From NCBI RefSeq assembly GCF_019097845.1, contig NZ_JAHRGM010000046.1, positions 186,001 to 250,000 of the forward strand: DNA of 64,000 bases, given 5' to 3'. Of the stretch, positions 7,598 to 17,023 are shown in pieces; position 1 is the first letter of the stretch; every line of letters starts with the position of its first letter. Origin of the DNA: Sphingobium sp. AS12. GTDB taxonomy: Bacteria > Pseudomonadota > Alphaproteobacteria > Sphingomonadales > Sphingomonadaceae. The position numbers were made by a program, and so were the translations under genes. The notes beneath the pieces are model-generated. The model saw only the letters and a program-made list of their open reading frames with translations. It made no database searches and was not told the origin of the DNA.

Positions 7598-8832
7598 CCG
7601 AACGCTCCTTCCTCTTTCTGCAAGGGCCGCCCGGTCCCTTCTTCTCGCAGCTCGCCGCGGAACTGCGCGCGGCAGGCCACCGCTGTCACCGTGTCAACCT
7701 CAATGGGGGAGACTGGTTCGACTGGAGAGGAACAGCCGACAATTTCACTGGCACGCTCGAGGCCTGGCCCGCGTATCTCCAACGCATCATCGCCCGCGAG
7801 CTGGTGACTGACATCGTCCTGTTCGGCGACTGCCGGCAGCACCATCTCGAGGCAAGAGCCTGTGCTGCCGCCGATGGAATCGCGGTCCATGTCTTCGAGG
7901 AAGGCTATATTCGTCCCGATTGGGTTACGCTCGAGCGGACCGGCGTGAACGGCAATTCCAGCCTGCCGCGCACGCCCGAAGTCTATCGCCGCCTCGCGCC
8001 GTCGCTTCCGTCTGTCCCTGACCACGCGCGGGTGCGACCTAGCTTCCGCCAGCGCGCAACCGAGACGTTCGGGTATTTCCTCGCCAGCCTGCTCCTGACG
8101 GCATGCTACCGCGGCTATCGATCACACCGGCCCTATCCGATCGTTGCCGAACTATATGGATGGGCGACACGGATCGTGGCACGGCCCGTCGCCCGCCAGC
8201 GATCCGCTGTCGCCCTTCGCCGCCTGGGCCAGAGGCGTTATTTCCTGCTGCCACTCCAACTCGATTCCGATCACCAGATCCGCATCCACTCGCCCTTCAC
8301 GGGCATGCATGACGCGCTGAGGTGGATTCTGGGATCCTTTGCGGCCTGTGCACCGGCAGATGTCGTTCTGCTCATCAAGGAGCATCCGCTCGACAACGGT
8401 CTCCATGCTTGGCGGCGAACCGTGGTCGCAATGGCCCGCGAGCTTGGCATCGCAGAACGTGTGCTCTTCATCGAGCATGGCGATCTCTATACAATCGTCG
8501 GCGCGGCCGCGGGCGTGGTAACCGTCAACAGCACGACGGGAACACTAGCGCTCGCCTCGGGCATTCCCGTCGCGGTGCTGGGCACAGCAATCTACGACCT
8601 GCCCGGTGTCACCCACCAGGGATCGCTCGGTGATTTCTGGACCGCGCCATCCAGGCCCCACCGCGATCTATATGATGCATTCCGCCGCGTGCTTGTGGCC
8701 CGCTGTCTCCTTCACGGTGGTTTCAGCAGCTCCGCAGGGCGCGCCTTGCTTTTGCCTCGTGCAGTCAAGCGCCTGCAAGACGAAGGCGTCACACCCGTGT
8801 GCCTTTCCGTCAGTACGATGGCGGCGGCATGA
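7594..8832 (+). CDS. kpsS: Capsule polysaccharide beta-Kdo transferase KpsS
   Basis: KpsS adds the first beta-Kdo to phosphatidylglycerol, starting the linker that KpsC extends. The protein (412 residues, close to family size) opens with FLFLQGPPGPFFSQLAAEL and RVNLNGGDWFDW, diagnostic of the KpsS/LipB family. It continues with VFEEGYIRPDWVTLE, KEHPLDNGLHAWR and NSTTGTLALASGIPVAVLG, which parallel the donor-binding part of KpsC. It overlaps kpsC (ATGA) and the following glycosyltransferase, so this is one translationally coupled unit acting at the inner face of the cytoplasmic membrane. Confidence 0.93.
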   Translation: MTERSFLFLQGPPGPFFSQLAAELRAAGHRCHRVNLNGGDWFDWRGTADNFTGTLEAWPAYLQRIIARELVTDIVLFGDCRQHHLEARACAAADGIAVHVFEEGYIRPDWVTLERTGVNGNSSLPRTPEVYRRLAPSLPSVPDHARVRPSFRQRATETFGYFLASLLLTACYRGYRSHRPYPIVAELYGWATRIVARPVARQRSAVALRRLGQRRYFLLPLQLDSDHQIRIHSPFTGMHDALRWILGSFAACAPADVVLLIKEHPLDNGLHAWRRTVVAMARELGIAERVLFIEHGDLYTIVGAAAGVVTVNSTTGTLALASGIPVAVLGTAIYDLPGVTHQGSLGDFWTAPSRPHRDLYDAFRRVLVARCLLHGGFSSSAGRALLLPRAVKRLQDEGVTPVCLSVSTMAAA

Positions 8833-10100
8833 AACTGTTTGACTACACCTTGCCGGCCGGCGGCGGCTCGTATCTCCTCCCACCCGTCACTGCACGGCCA
8901 CAGCCCGAACTCGTCCTCGACATTTCACGATTGCTGGCGCGTCTGCTCCATCCGACCCCGACCGGCGTCGACCGTGTCGAGATGGCCTATGCGCGCGGCC
9001 TCCTTGCCCGCGCGTCCGGGCGGCTCCACTTTGCGGCCGTTCATCCGACCGGCCTCTATGGTCGACTGCGCAACGCCGATGTTTGCGCATTTCTCGATCA
9101 TACTAGCCACCGCTGGGAGACGGGCGGGGTTTATGAAAGCCGCGCCGAACGCCATCGACAAGCGGCGCGCTGGCTCTGCCGCTTGTGGCCCCAGCCCGTT
9201 CCGCCCGCGGTGCGGCCTCGTATCCTCATCCAGCCATCGCCCAATCATCTTGACCGCCCCGAGCGGATCGCCGCCAAAGTCGCGCGCGAACAGGCGCGGT
9301 TCATTTGTCTCGTCCACGATCTGATTCCGATCACGCACCCGGAGTTTGCGCGGCCTGGAGGTGCGACCAGCCACCGCAAGCGTATCCGCACGATAGAAAC
9401 GCAGGCGCATGGCGTCCTGCTAAACTCTCAGGCAACGCTCGACGCCTTGCTTGAGATCAGTGGACCCGATCTCCACGGGAAGCCCATCCGCGTTGCACCT
9501 CTGGGAGTCGATCAATGCCAGAGCATGGCCGTCACCGAGCTTGTAGGACGTCCGTACTTCCTGTGCCTCGGCACGATCGAGCCGCGCAAGAACCACCTTC
9601 TGCTACTCAACGTCTGGCGCTCGATCGTCCAACGGCTTGGTCGCGAGCGATCTCCGTTACTGCTAATTGTTGGACGAAGGGGTTGGGAAAACGAGAATGT
9701 CATCGACATGCTCGATCGCTGCGAGATGCTGCGCGGGGTCGTGCGCGAACTCGATCGCATTCCCGATTGCGAACTGCGAAACCTGCTAGCCGGTGCCCGC
9801 GCGCTCCTCATGCCATCGTTCGCCGAAGGCTTCGGCCTGCCCGTCGCCGAAGCACTTGCCGCTCAGGTGCCTGTCATCGCCAGCGACCTGCCAGCGCATC
9901 GCGAGGCCGGTGGCGATGTCCCAGATTATCTCGACCCCCTCAATGGTGTTGCATGGCGCGAAACCATCCTCGCCTACGCCGCTGCAACCAGCCCTCGCCG
10001 ACGGGCCCAGGTCTCGCGTATGCCCGGTTGGTCACCGTTCACCTGGGAGAACCATCTGGATGCCGTGCTGGCGTTGGCGGAGGAGGTCGTACAATGCTGA
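8829..10100 (+). CDS. Glycosyltransferase family 4 protein, capsule
   Basis: A 423-residue GT-B fold glycosyltransferase, probably adding a sugar of the capsule repeat. It has VLDISRLL and TPTGVDRVEMAYA at residues 29-54, an N-terminal pattern seen in polysaccharide-locus transferases. The donor domain has GTIEPRKNH near 246-254 and FAEGFGLPVAEALA near 331-344, with the conserved Glu pair of GT4 retaining enzymes. ATG 8829 overlaps the kpsS stop; the gene itself overlaps kpsM by seven bases. Sugar specificity cannot be read from sequence. The three other GT4-type proteins of this locus share the TG(V/I) signature near the N-terminal domain. Confidence 0.9.
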   Translation: MKLFDYTLPAGGGSYLLPPVTARPQPELVLDISRLLARLLHPTPTGVDRVEMAYARGLLARASGRLHFAAVHPTGLYGRLRNADVCAFLDHTSHRWETGGVYESRAERHRQAARWLCRLWPQPVPPAVRPRILIQPSPNHLDRPERIAAKVAREQARFICLVHDLIPITHPEFARPGGATSHRKRIRTIETQAHGVLLNSQATLDALLEISGPDLHGKPIRVAPLGVDQCQSMAVTELVGRPYFLCLGTIEPRKNHLLLLNVWRSIVQRLGRERSPLLLIVGRRGWENENVIDMLDRCEMLRGVVRELDRIPDCELRNLLAGARALLMPSFAEGFGLPVAEALAAQVPVIASDLPAHREAGGDVPDYLDPLNGVAWRETILAYAAATSPRRRAQVSRMPGWSPFTWENHLDAVLALAEEVVQC

Positions 10101-10912
10101 ACGCCGGACCCGCACGCCGCTTCCGCTCCTCCACTCTGGATGGTCTGGACGCTCAGCGCCATGTGATTGGCGCGCTGATCATCCGAGAACTCCACACCCG
10201 CTATGGCCGGGACAATATCGGCTACCTCTGGATGCTTGCGGAACCCATGTTGCTCGCAGGGGCTGTGGCACTCATTCATATCGGCGAGCCAACTTCGGCA
10301 CATTACGGTTCCGACTTTCGAGTCATTCCATTCACGCTCACTGGATACTGTGTTTTCATCATACTCCGGTCGATCGTGTCGCGCGCCGAGACAACGCTGG
10401 ACGCAAATAAACCCCTTCTCTTCCACCGCGTGGTAACGATCTTCGACCTCTTGCTATCGCGAGCGATACTGGAAGCACTGTCGTCGGTTGGCGCTCTGCT
10501 AATTCTCCTGTCAGGCGCTGTCGCTCTTGGCGTTGCAGATCCACCGGCGCGTCCGTTGCTGCTCCTAGCGGGGATCGGATTCATCGCCTGGCTTTCGTTC
10601 GCAATCTCCCTCGCCGTTTGTACGGCAGCTCATTTCAGCAGGGCGGTCGCCAAGCTCGTCCATCCAGCCATCTATCTGATGATGCCGCTGTCAGGAGCCT
10701 TCTTCCTGCTCAAATGGATTCCCGAACCCTATCGTTCTGCACTTGCTTGGTCCCCAATCAACCAGATCTTCGAAATGGTTCATGTCGGTCAATTCGCGAG
10801 CCTGGAAAGCCCTTACTACGACCCAGTCTATATCGCTGGCTGGTGCCTTGGCCTGACGGTCCTCGGCCTTTTCGCTCTCCGTGTTCTCCGCCGTCACGTG
10901 CACCTCGGATAA
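10094..10912 (+). CDS. kpsM: Capsule ABC exporter permease KpsM
   Basis: The membrane half of the ABC-2 exporter that moves lipid-linked capsule polysaccharide across the inner membrane. It is 272 residues with about six hydrophobic segments. The N-terminal IIRELHTRYGRDNIGYLW (29-46) and PMLLAG are typical of the family's amphipathic entry helix. Further marks are KPLLFHRVV and the C-terminal WSPINQIFEMVHVGQF. ATG 10094 lies within the end of the preceding gene (AGGAGG upstream), and the TAA overlaps the kpsE ATG by one base. Its ATPase partner KpsT is not adjacent; it is 11 kb away at 21991. Confidence 0.9.
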   Translation: MLNAGPARRFRSSTLDGLDAQRHVIGALIIRELHTRYGRDNIGYLWMLAEPMLLAGAVALIHIGEPTSAHYGSDFRVIPFTLTGYCVFIILRSIVSRAETTLDANKPLLFHRVVTIFDLLLSRAILEALSSVGALLILLSGAVALGVADPPARPLLLLAGIGFIAWLSFAISLAVCTAAHFSRAVAKLVHPAIYLMMPLSGAFFLLKWIPEPYRSALAWSPINQIFEMVHVGQFASLESPYYDPVYIAGWCLGLTVLGLFALRVLRRHVHLG

Positions 10913-12201
10913 TGATTATGCGCACCCCCCTTCACGCTTCCAAGGCTCGACTGAGCGAGGGACTGATACACGCTGATCCCAGCAACCGCGGGAATGCGCC
11001 CGAGTTTGCTCGACAAATCGACGATGACGATTTTGGACTCCGCACCGGCGCGACCATAAGATCTGGTTCCGAACTTCCGGATGACGATGAGTGTGAGGAC
11101 CTCGGGCCACGAAAATGGTGGCAGAGAAGTAGTTTGCTCCTGCTCCTGCTTGTTGTCCTGCCGACACTGATCGTTGCAGCCTTCGAGTATGGCGTTGCAG
11201 CAGACCAATATGTTTCGGAGTCCCACTTCATCGTCCGGGGCCAACAGCCGAACACGGGCTCAAGCGGTCTCGGTCAACTTCTTGGGTTGAACCCGATGCC
11301 AGCTCCAGCCGACGCACATAGTGTCGGCGACTACCTTCTTTCGCATGACGCGATTGCCGCGCTCCAACCCGGAATCGATTTAACGGCAATCTTTCGTCGT
11401 CCAGAAGCCGATCCCGTGACACGCCTCTGGTCCGATTCGCCGCCCGACGAAACGCTACTCAAATATTACCGCGGGAAGGTTCAAGCCACCTTCAGTAGCG
11501 AGACGGGAATAACCACGCTAATTGTCCGTGCCTTTCGTCCCGATGATGCAAAGGCACTCGCCGATGCGTTGCTCAGGCTCGGCGAGGGACGCGTAAACGA
11601 GCTGAACAACCGCATGCTCGAAAATGGTCTGGTTGCAGCGCAGCGTCAGGTCGACGAGGCCGAAAGCCTCGTTGGGGACATCGAAGGCCGTATGACCAGC
11701 TTCCGGCAAGCCAGCCGCGACGCCGATCCCGAGCGAACCAGCGCCGCCCAAATCCAGATGGCCACCGCGCTCCAGCAGCAGGCCGCACAAGCCCGCGCGC
11801 AGTTCGACGCGATGGCGGCGGTGCTACCCCCCAGTGCGCCGCAATATGCCGCGAGTGCGCGCAAGGTTGCTGCGCTCGAACGGCAGGTCGCCGCGGTCAG
11901 AGCCCGCTTGGCCGGCTCCGAACAGTCGGTGGCCGCGGGTCTCGGCCAATATGAGAAGCTTCAGATGCGCCAACAATTTGCCGCCAAGCGATTGGAAGCC
12001 GCCCAGTCGAGCTACCAGGCTGCGCGCGAACAGCTTCTCAAGCAACAGCTTTTCATCGTGCCGGTGGTCAAGCCCAACATGCCCGAGAAAGCCCTCTATC
12101 CGAAACGGCTCATGATCGTGGCAACCGTCTTCTTTGGCCTCATCCTGGCCTACGCGCTCGGTTGGCTCATTCTTGCTGGGGTTCGCGAACATGCGTCTTG
12201 A
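10912..12201 (+). CDS. kpsE: Capsule export periplasmic adaptor KpsE
   Basis: A polysaccharide co-polymerase of the KpsE/BexC/CtrB type that bridges the inner-membrane exporter and the outer-membrane channel. It is 429 residues. It has a cytoplasmic N-terminus rich in Asp and Glu, a membrane helix at about 73-91, a periplasmic domain (YVSESHFIVRG, then LLSHDAI), a long coiled coil around 250-385, and a second membrane helix near the C-terminus after PVVKPNMPEKALYPKR, a family signature. ATG 10912 overlaps the kpsM stop (TAATG); a second ATG at 10918 is possible. It probably pairs with the KpsD-like lipoprotein at 18139. Confidence 0.9.
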   Translation: MIMRTPLHASKARLSEGLIHADPSNRGNAPEFARQIDDDDFGLRTGATIRSGSELPDDDECEDLGPRKWWQRSSLLLLLLVVLPTLIVAAFEYGVAADQYVSESHFIVRGQQPNTGSSGLGQLLGLNPMPAPADAHSVGDYLLSHDAIAALQPGIDLTAIFRRPEADPVTRLWSDSPPDETLLKYYRGKVQATFSSETGITTLIVRAFRPDDAKALADALLRLGEGRVNELNNRMLENGLVAAQRQVDEAESLVGDIEGRMTSFRQASRDADPERTSAAQIQMATALQQQAAQARAQFDAMAAVLPPSAPQYAASARKVAALERQVAAVRARLAGSEQSVAAGLGQYEKLQMRQQFAAKRLEAAQSSYQAAREQLLKQQLFIVPVVKPNMPEKALYPKRLMIVATVFFGLILAYALGWLILAGVREHAS

Positions 12202-14593
12202 TCGACTGCGGCGTTCGCTGCCATTCCTTGCCGATCTTGCACCCAAGCGGTCGGGCGGAATCAGAGTCCCTCGAAATGTCTACCGACAAATCAGCATGGG
12301 CAATGCCGCGCGCGATGCTCAGGCTTGGACGTTGGCCGCCCAGGCATATGAAGCCGCACTCGAACTCGACCCCGGCCTTGTCCACATCTGGATTCAATGC
12401 GGACATGCCCACAAGGAATCCGGCGAACTCGACAGAGCAACTGCGGCCTATGAGCGTGCCCACGAACTCGCTCCAACTTCTCCGGAGCCTCACCTCCATC
12501 TCGGCCACGTCGCCAAGCTCAGAGGAGATCTGAGCGCCGCCACCCGACAATATGTCCAAGCGGCTCGGCACCGCCCACCCTCCGGAGCCGCGGTAGTGGA
12601 ACTAAGCAACATGGTGGCCAAAGGCATTCATATCGATATGATCCAGCTTGCAAATCTCCTAGACGAACAACCAAGAACCAAAGAGCCTCGGGCGTCCGCG
12701 CCGGTGGAGGTTGTTCCGCGGCTAGGCGTTGAAGACGGTTCTGAACCTGCCGCAACCACACGGGGCTGCCTCGTATTCGACATCTCCGATCTCATTTCCT
12801 ATTTCCGTCATTCAAGGACACCCACAGGGATACAGCGTGTGCAGGTCGAGGTCCTGCGGGAGGCATTCACAATCTCCGGCGTTGATGTGCGGCTATGTGC
12901 GTTTCAGGAGATTCGCGACGAGTGGGTTGAACTCTCGGCAAGCCTTTTCAGAGAGCTTTGCGAACTGACAAATGCAGCAGATGAGTCCGAGTGGAGCACC
13001 TGTTTCGCGCGGGCGACCGTCCAGCTTGGCATAGCGGACGCCTTTGCTTTTCCGACTGGCGCGTTTTTGATTAACCTGGGCACCTCTTGGTGGATACCCA
13101 ACTACTTCATGTATGTCCGGCGCGCGCAAGCGGAAGCGAACATCCGCTACGTTCCGTTCGTACACGATATGATCCCGCTGGTCCGTTCGGACATTTGCCC
13201 GCCCGCGCTTGTCCGCGACTTCACGGCATGGTCCGCAAGCGTACTCGAACACGCCGACTTCTATCTGGTAAATTCATACTCGACCAAGCGTGACCTTGTC
13301 AGTGTCAGCGCTTATCTGGGCCAGCCTATCGACGCAGATCGCGTGAAGGTTGTGCCGCTTGACGCCATTCGCCGGCCGGTCGCCAAAGCGCGCAGTGCAA
13401 CGTCGGTTCTATCGAGAAACGGTCTCCAGCGTTCCGACTATGTGCTCTTCGTTTCGACGATCGAACCGAGAAAGAATCACATTCTCGCATTCGACGCATG
13501 GCTGAAAGTGATTGAGAGACGCGGCGCAAAAAAGGTCCCGAAACTCGTCTGCGTTGGAAATCAGGGGTGGATGAACGAACCGACGCACGAGTTTCTTCGA
13601 GCCCACCCCGAACTTCGCTCCAAGGTCTTGATCCTGTCGCATCTGTCGGACGACGAACTTGCCGAACTCTACCGCGGCTGCCTATTCACACTTTACCCCA
13701 GCCAATATGAAGGGTGGGGCCTGCCCGTCACGGAATCCCTTAGCCACGGAAAGGTGCCGCTCTGCTCCAACGTGTCCTCTCTCCCTGAAGCAGGCGGATC
13801 GTTCGCCCACTATTTCAATGTCGAATCCCGCGCAGCACTTGCCGAAGGCATTGAGAGACTTGCGTTCGACACATCCTACCGGAAAGAGCGCGAGCAGAAT
13901 ATCGCGTCGGACTTCCGACCGCGCAACTGGAAGAATGTCGCGGATCAGATCGTTGACGCGGCGATGGAGTGGTCGACGTCAGATCGTCGCGGTGCCGATA
14001 CACCACCGCACGTCGCCACTGCACGCTTTTACTCTCTGAGTCGCGATCCTGCCCCTCGCCTCTGGCCTGGCCTTCGATCAACCGAGCGACTGCGCACTGG
14101 CTTCAACTGGTGGGGGCGCGATCTCTGGGGGTGCTGGACTAAGCCCGGCGGAGCCGCACTCCGGTTCACGGTCGACAATCCCGATCGCGATCACCGGCTC
14201 TATCTGCTGCTCCTCGGTCCACCCAATGTGCCGTGTGAGCTTCGTATCGATGCGAACAGCGTCCATTGCTTGGTCGAATGCACCCTTGAGCCCAACGAAC
14301 GTCGTTGGGTGTGCGTGGAAGCCCCCGGGATCTCAACCGGGAACCAGACATTCGACATCGAGCTGGTCTGCTCGTCGTTCGAGGATCTCGGCAAAACGAC
14401 GTCGGGCGGGGATACCCGAATGATCAGTGTGGGTATTTGCGGCTTCTACATCTGCGAACATGATGACGCGGCAGCCAGGATGGCGCTGATCGAGGCCACC
14501 TCCCTCACATCCATCGATACGCTATCGATCAATCGTCCCCCATCAGATTTCATCTCGCTCACAGCCTTTTTGGAAGGAGCGCAACGTGCCTGA
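12191..14593 (+). CDS. TPR-glycosyltransferase fusion protein
   Basis: An 800-residue three-part protein. Residues about 35-130 form TPR repeats (AYEAALELDPG, AAYERAHELAPTSPE). The middle is a GT4 glycosyltransferase: FDISDLI and TPTGIQRVQVEVL near 195-220, FVSTIEPRKNHILAF near 418, and YPSQYEGWGLPVTESLSHG near 501-519 with the donor-binding Glu residues. From about 630 a beta-rich domain of unknown type follows (RTGFNWWGRDLWGCWTKPGG). The C-terminal part could bind carbohydrate, by analogy with sandwich domains on other transferases; that is a guess. ATG 12191 overlaps the kpsE stop and the end overlaps the FkbM gene, so it is coupled within the capsule operon. Most GT4 enzymes are about 400 residues. 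Confidence 0.87.
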   Translation: MRLDRLRRSLPFLADLAPKRSGGIRVPRNVYRQISMGNAARDAQAWTLAAQAYEAALELDPGLVHIWIQCGHAHKESGELDRATAAYERAHELAPTSPEPHLHLGHVAKLRGDLSAATRQYVQAARHRPPSGAAVVELSNMVAKGIHIDMIQLANLLDEQPRTKEPRASAPVEVVPRLGVEDGSEPAATTRGCLVFDISDLISYFRHSRTPTGIQRVQVEVLREAFTISGVDVRLCAFQEIRDEWVELSASLFRELCELTNAADESEWSTCFARATVQLGIADAFAFPTGAFLINLGTSWWIPNYFMYVRRAQAEANIRYVPFVHDMIPLVRSDICPPALVRDFTAWSASVLEHADFYLVNSYSTKRDLVSVSAYLGQPIDADRVKVVPLDAIRRPVAKARSATSVLSRNGLQRSDYVLFVSTIEPRKNHILAFDAWLKVIERRGAKKVPKLVCVGNQGWMNEPTHEFLRAHPELRSKVLILSHLSDDELAELYRGCLFTLYPSQYEGWGLPVTESLSHGKVPLCSNVSSLPEAGGSFAHYFNVESRAALAEGIERLAFDTSYRKEREQNIASDFRPRNWKNVADQIVDAAMEWSTSDRRGADTPPHVATARFYSLSRDPAPRLWPGLRSTERLRTGFNWWGRDLWGCWTKPGGAALRFTVDNPDRDHRLYLLLLGPPNVPCELRIDANSVHCLVECTLEPNERRWVCVEAPGISTGNQTFDIELVCSSFEDLGKTTSGGDTRMISVGICGFYICEHDDAAARMALIEATSLTSIDTLSINRPPSDFISLTAFLEGAQRA

Positions 14594-15659
14594 ATCCGTT
14601 ACCACGGCACAGGTTGCCGATTGGCTCAACGGCCTCGAGAGGAGACTGTCGCACCTTGAAGACGTGGTCGGACCGCAACAGTCCTCGCCCGACCTCAATC
14701 CGCAAACAACCGGCGTCATCGAATCAGATATTCGCGCAGCCTATCGGCTGCTTCTTGGTCGCGAAGTCGATTCCGAGGGTCTCCGCACTTATCTTGCTCG
14801 AGCCGAAGACGGAATCAGCCATGCGGACCTGGTCACAGAGCTGTTGAGCTCCGACGAACGTGCCACTCTTGTCGCTCAGGATATCGTGGAGATCGACATC
14901 GGCGGCGTAACCGTCTGCGTCGACAAGTCGGAGCGTGAATTCGGTCGGGCCATTTCGCGAGATGGCGTTTGGGAGGCACACATTGTCGCACAGATCCAGC
15001 GCTTGCTGACTCCCGGTTCGGTGTTCGTCGACGTCGGTGCCAACATTGGGGTGATGAGCTTCCACGCAGCCAAAGCCGTCAGCCCCAATGGAAAGGTCAT
15101 CGCGTTCGAACCCAATCCCGACAATGTGCAGCGCTTCCTCCAAGGAGTTATCGCCAACAAATTTGATCAGCTGGTCCGGCTCATTCCGCTCGCCGCATCC
15201 GCCACCAGCTCCGTTTTCGCGATCAAAGGCGGCTCAAATACCTATCTCGCGCCCGCGGCGGCTGGAATGCGCCTTGCCGCTTCGATCCCTGCGGACGACT
15301 ATCTCACATCGGAGGCGAGGATTGACCTCATCAAGATCGACATCGAGGGTCATGAGCCGCTGGCGCTCAATGGTCTCTCCAAAACTCTTGATCGGCATCG
15401 CCCAACGATCTTGTGCGAATTCAACCCGCGATGTCTGAAGATCGCCGGCAATACCGATGCAGAAGGGTTTGCCGCGCAAATCTTCACTTTTGCCTCGTCG
15501 GTCGAAATCATCGAACATGATCACAGCCTCACAGCCGTCGATGCACCCGCGACATTGACGCGACTGTGGACGGAACGAAATGCGGAGCATGTCGAGCGAG
15601 GCGACCTTCCGGACGGCATGCTCCATTTCGACCTCCTAATCCGCTTTGTCGCTCGATAG
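14586..15659 (+). CDS. FkbM-family methyltransferase with an N-terminal DUF4214-like module
   Basis: A SAM-dependent O-methyltransferase that may cap or decorate the capsule sugar. It is 357 residues. The catalytic domain has VFVDVGANIGVMSFHAA (SAM motif, about 147-163), VIAFEPNPDNVQRF and IDLIKIDIEGHEPLAL, the FkbM pattern. In front lies a module with IRAAYRLLLGREVDSEGLRT (about 49-68), a DUF4214-like sequence, after a short coiled coil. GTG 14586 is preceded by GGAAGGAG and overlaps the upstream stop. A similar YRLLLGREV motif appears in the methyltransferase-like protein at 17024-18013. Confidence 0.88.
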   Translation: MPESVTTAQVADWLNGLERRLSHLEDVVGPQQSSPDLNPQTTGVIESDIRAAYRLLLGREVDSEGLRTYLARAEDGISHADLVTELLSSDERATLVAQDIVEIDIGGVTVCVDKSEREFGRAISRDGVWEAHIVAQIQRLLTPGSVFVDVGANIGVMSFHAAKAVSPNGKVIAFEPNPDNVQRFLQGVIANKFDQLVRLIPLAASATSSVFAIKGGSNTYLAPAAAGMRLAASIPADDYLTSEARIDLIKIDIEGHEPLALNGLSKTLDRHRPTILCEFNPRCLKIAGNTDAEGFAAQIFTFASSVEIIEHDHSLTAVDAPATLTRLWTERNAEHVERGDLPDGMLHFDLLIRFVAR

Positions 15660-15709
15660 CCGGCCTGCATGTTGACCGGCGTAGCCAATCATCAGTTGGA
15701 GCATAAGAC

Positions 15710-16987
15710 TTGACAGTCATCGGACCGGCAGATCTGCCAGAATTCGTTCGAAAAATAGATGACCTCGGCGGGCCAGGAGATCCTCGGGTTGACGACTATT
15801 GGCGTCACATCTCGTACGCTCCGGCCATAGAGATCGATACCGACCTGGACCCTTTCAGTGTCGCCTATTTCAATGCACAGATCGCACTCTACGAAGAGAT
15901 ATCAGGGCGCGCCCTTGATCAGACGGTCAACGAGCACACGATCTTCAATCGCGAGGCGCACGTCACCTCGCGCAATCCCTACAATCACGGCGATCCGAGT
16001 GCGCTCGCAACACAACTGGTCCAGCTCGCTACAGCCATGCGGCACGCCAAACCGCGTCGGGGTGCAAGAATCGTGGACATGGGCTGTGGTTGGGGTCTCT
16101 CTTCCGAGCTGGCCTCCTATCTCGGTCTCGATGTTGAAGCCGTTGACATCAATCGCGACTTTGTCGCGCTCGTCTCGGAGCGATCACAACGTTACGGCTA
16201 CGGCATCAAGCCGATCCATGCGTCGTTCGACAGCTATGTATCCCAGACACCCGTCGATCTTTTCCTGTTCTATGAGTGCCTGCATCACGCAGTTGAGCCG
16301 TGGACACTCCTGGGCCGGCTCGCCACCATGCTGTCGCCTGCCGGGAAAATCGTGGCATGCGGGGAGCCTATCAACACTCATTGGTGGCCGCATTGGGGCC
16401 TGCGCCTCGATCCCATGTCGATCTACTGCATCCACAAACATGGCTGGTTCGAAAGCGGCTGGTCGCTCGAATTTCTGACCCGTTGCCTCGATCGAGCGCT
16501 GCTCAACGTGCAGGTGACAACGGATCCGGATTCGTCAATTGGGCAGTTCGTCATCGGCGCACGGGACGAAGTGCTAAACGCCGAATGGCTTCACCGGAAC
16601 TCGACCATCGAAGGTGGAGTGCTTGACGGTCACTATCTCGTTGCCGGTGAAAAAACCACGCTTCGCTTCTGCACGTCAATTGGCGGTGGGCGCAGCGAGT
16701 TGGTCATCCACAACTTTCGTCCCCGCCCGATTAAAGCAAAGGTCCGGCGCGATGGTGGCTCCGCGGTGAAGATGACGTTTGTTCCCGGCGAGACCAGACT
16801 GCCAGTCGACGTGATTGAGGTCGGGACGGTGCTGCAATTCGAGTCAGAAACGTGGCGCCCATCCGAAGAAATTGGAAATCTCGACACCCGTCGACTTGCG
16901 TTTCATATCGGCGGGATTGCTCCGGACCGCCAGCGAGAAATTGACGCAGCCGCAACACTCGACAGGGTCATACGGATTCGCGGATAA
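15710..16987 (+). CDS. Class I SAM-dependent methyltransferase, capsule
   Basis: A 425-residue protein whose middle contains a class I methyltransferase domain: IVDMGCGWGLSSELASYLGL (about 121-140), VEAVDINRDFV, then FLFYECLHHAVEPWTLLGRL and LSPAGKIVACGEP. The last 140 residues form a separate beta-rich region of unknown role. TTG 15710 follows TTGGAG by about 11 bases; it is the only credible start near the family N-terminus. It is the last gene of the plus-strand capsule block, 36 bases from the convergent gene at 17024. Substrate unknown, but location implies modification of a polysaccharide or its precursor. Confidence 0.82.
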   Translation: MTVIGPADLPEFVRKIDDLGGPGDPRVDDYWRHISYAPAIEIDTDLDPFSVAYFNAQIALYEEISGRALDQTVNEHTIFNREAHVTSRNPYNHGDPSALATQLVQLATAMRHAKPRRGARIVDMGCGWGLSSELASYLGLDVEAVDINRDFVALVSERSQRYGYGIKPIHASFDSYVSQTPVDLFLFYECLHHAVEPWTLLGRLATMLSPAGKIVACGEPINTHWWPHWGLRLDPMSIYCIHKHGWFESGWSLEFLTRCLDRALLNVQVTTDPDSSIGQFVIGARDEVLNAEWLHRNSTIEGGVLDGHYLVAGEKTTLRFCTSIGGGRSELVIHNFRPRPIKAKVRRDGGSAVKMTFVPGETRLPVDVIEVGTVLQFESETWRPSEEIGNLDTRRLAFHIGGIAPDRQREIDAAATLDRVIRIRG

Positions 16988-17023
16988 AGCGCGAAAACTT
17001 AGTAGGCGTACTAGGCGCCACTT

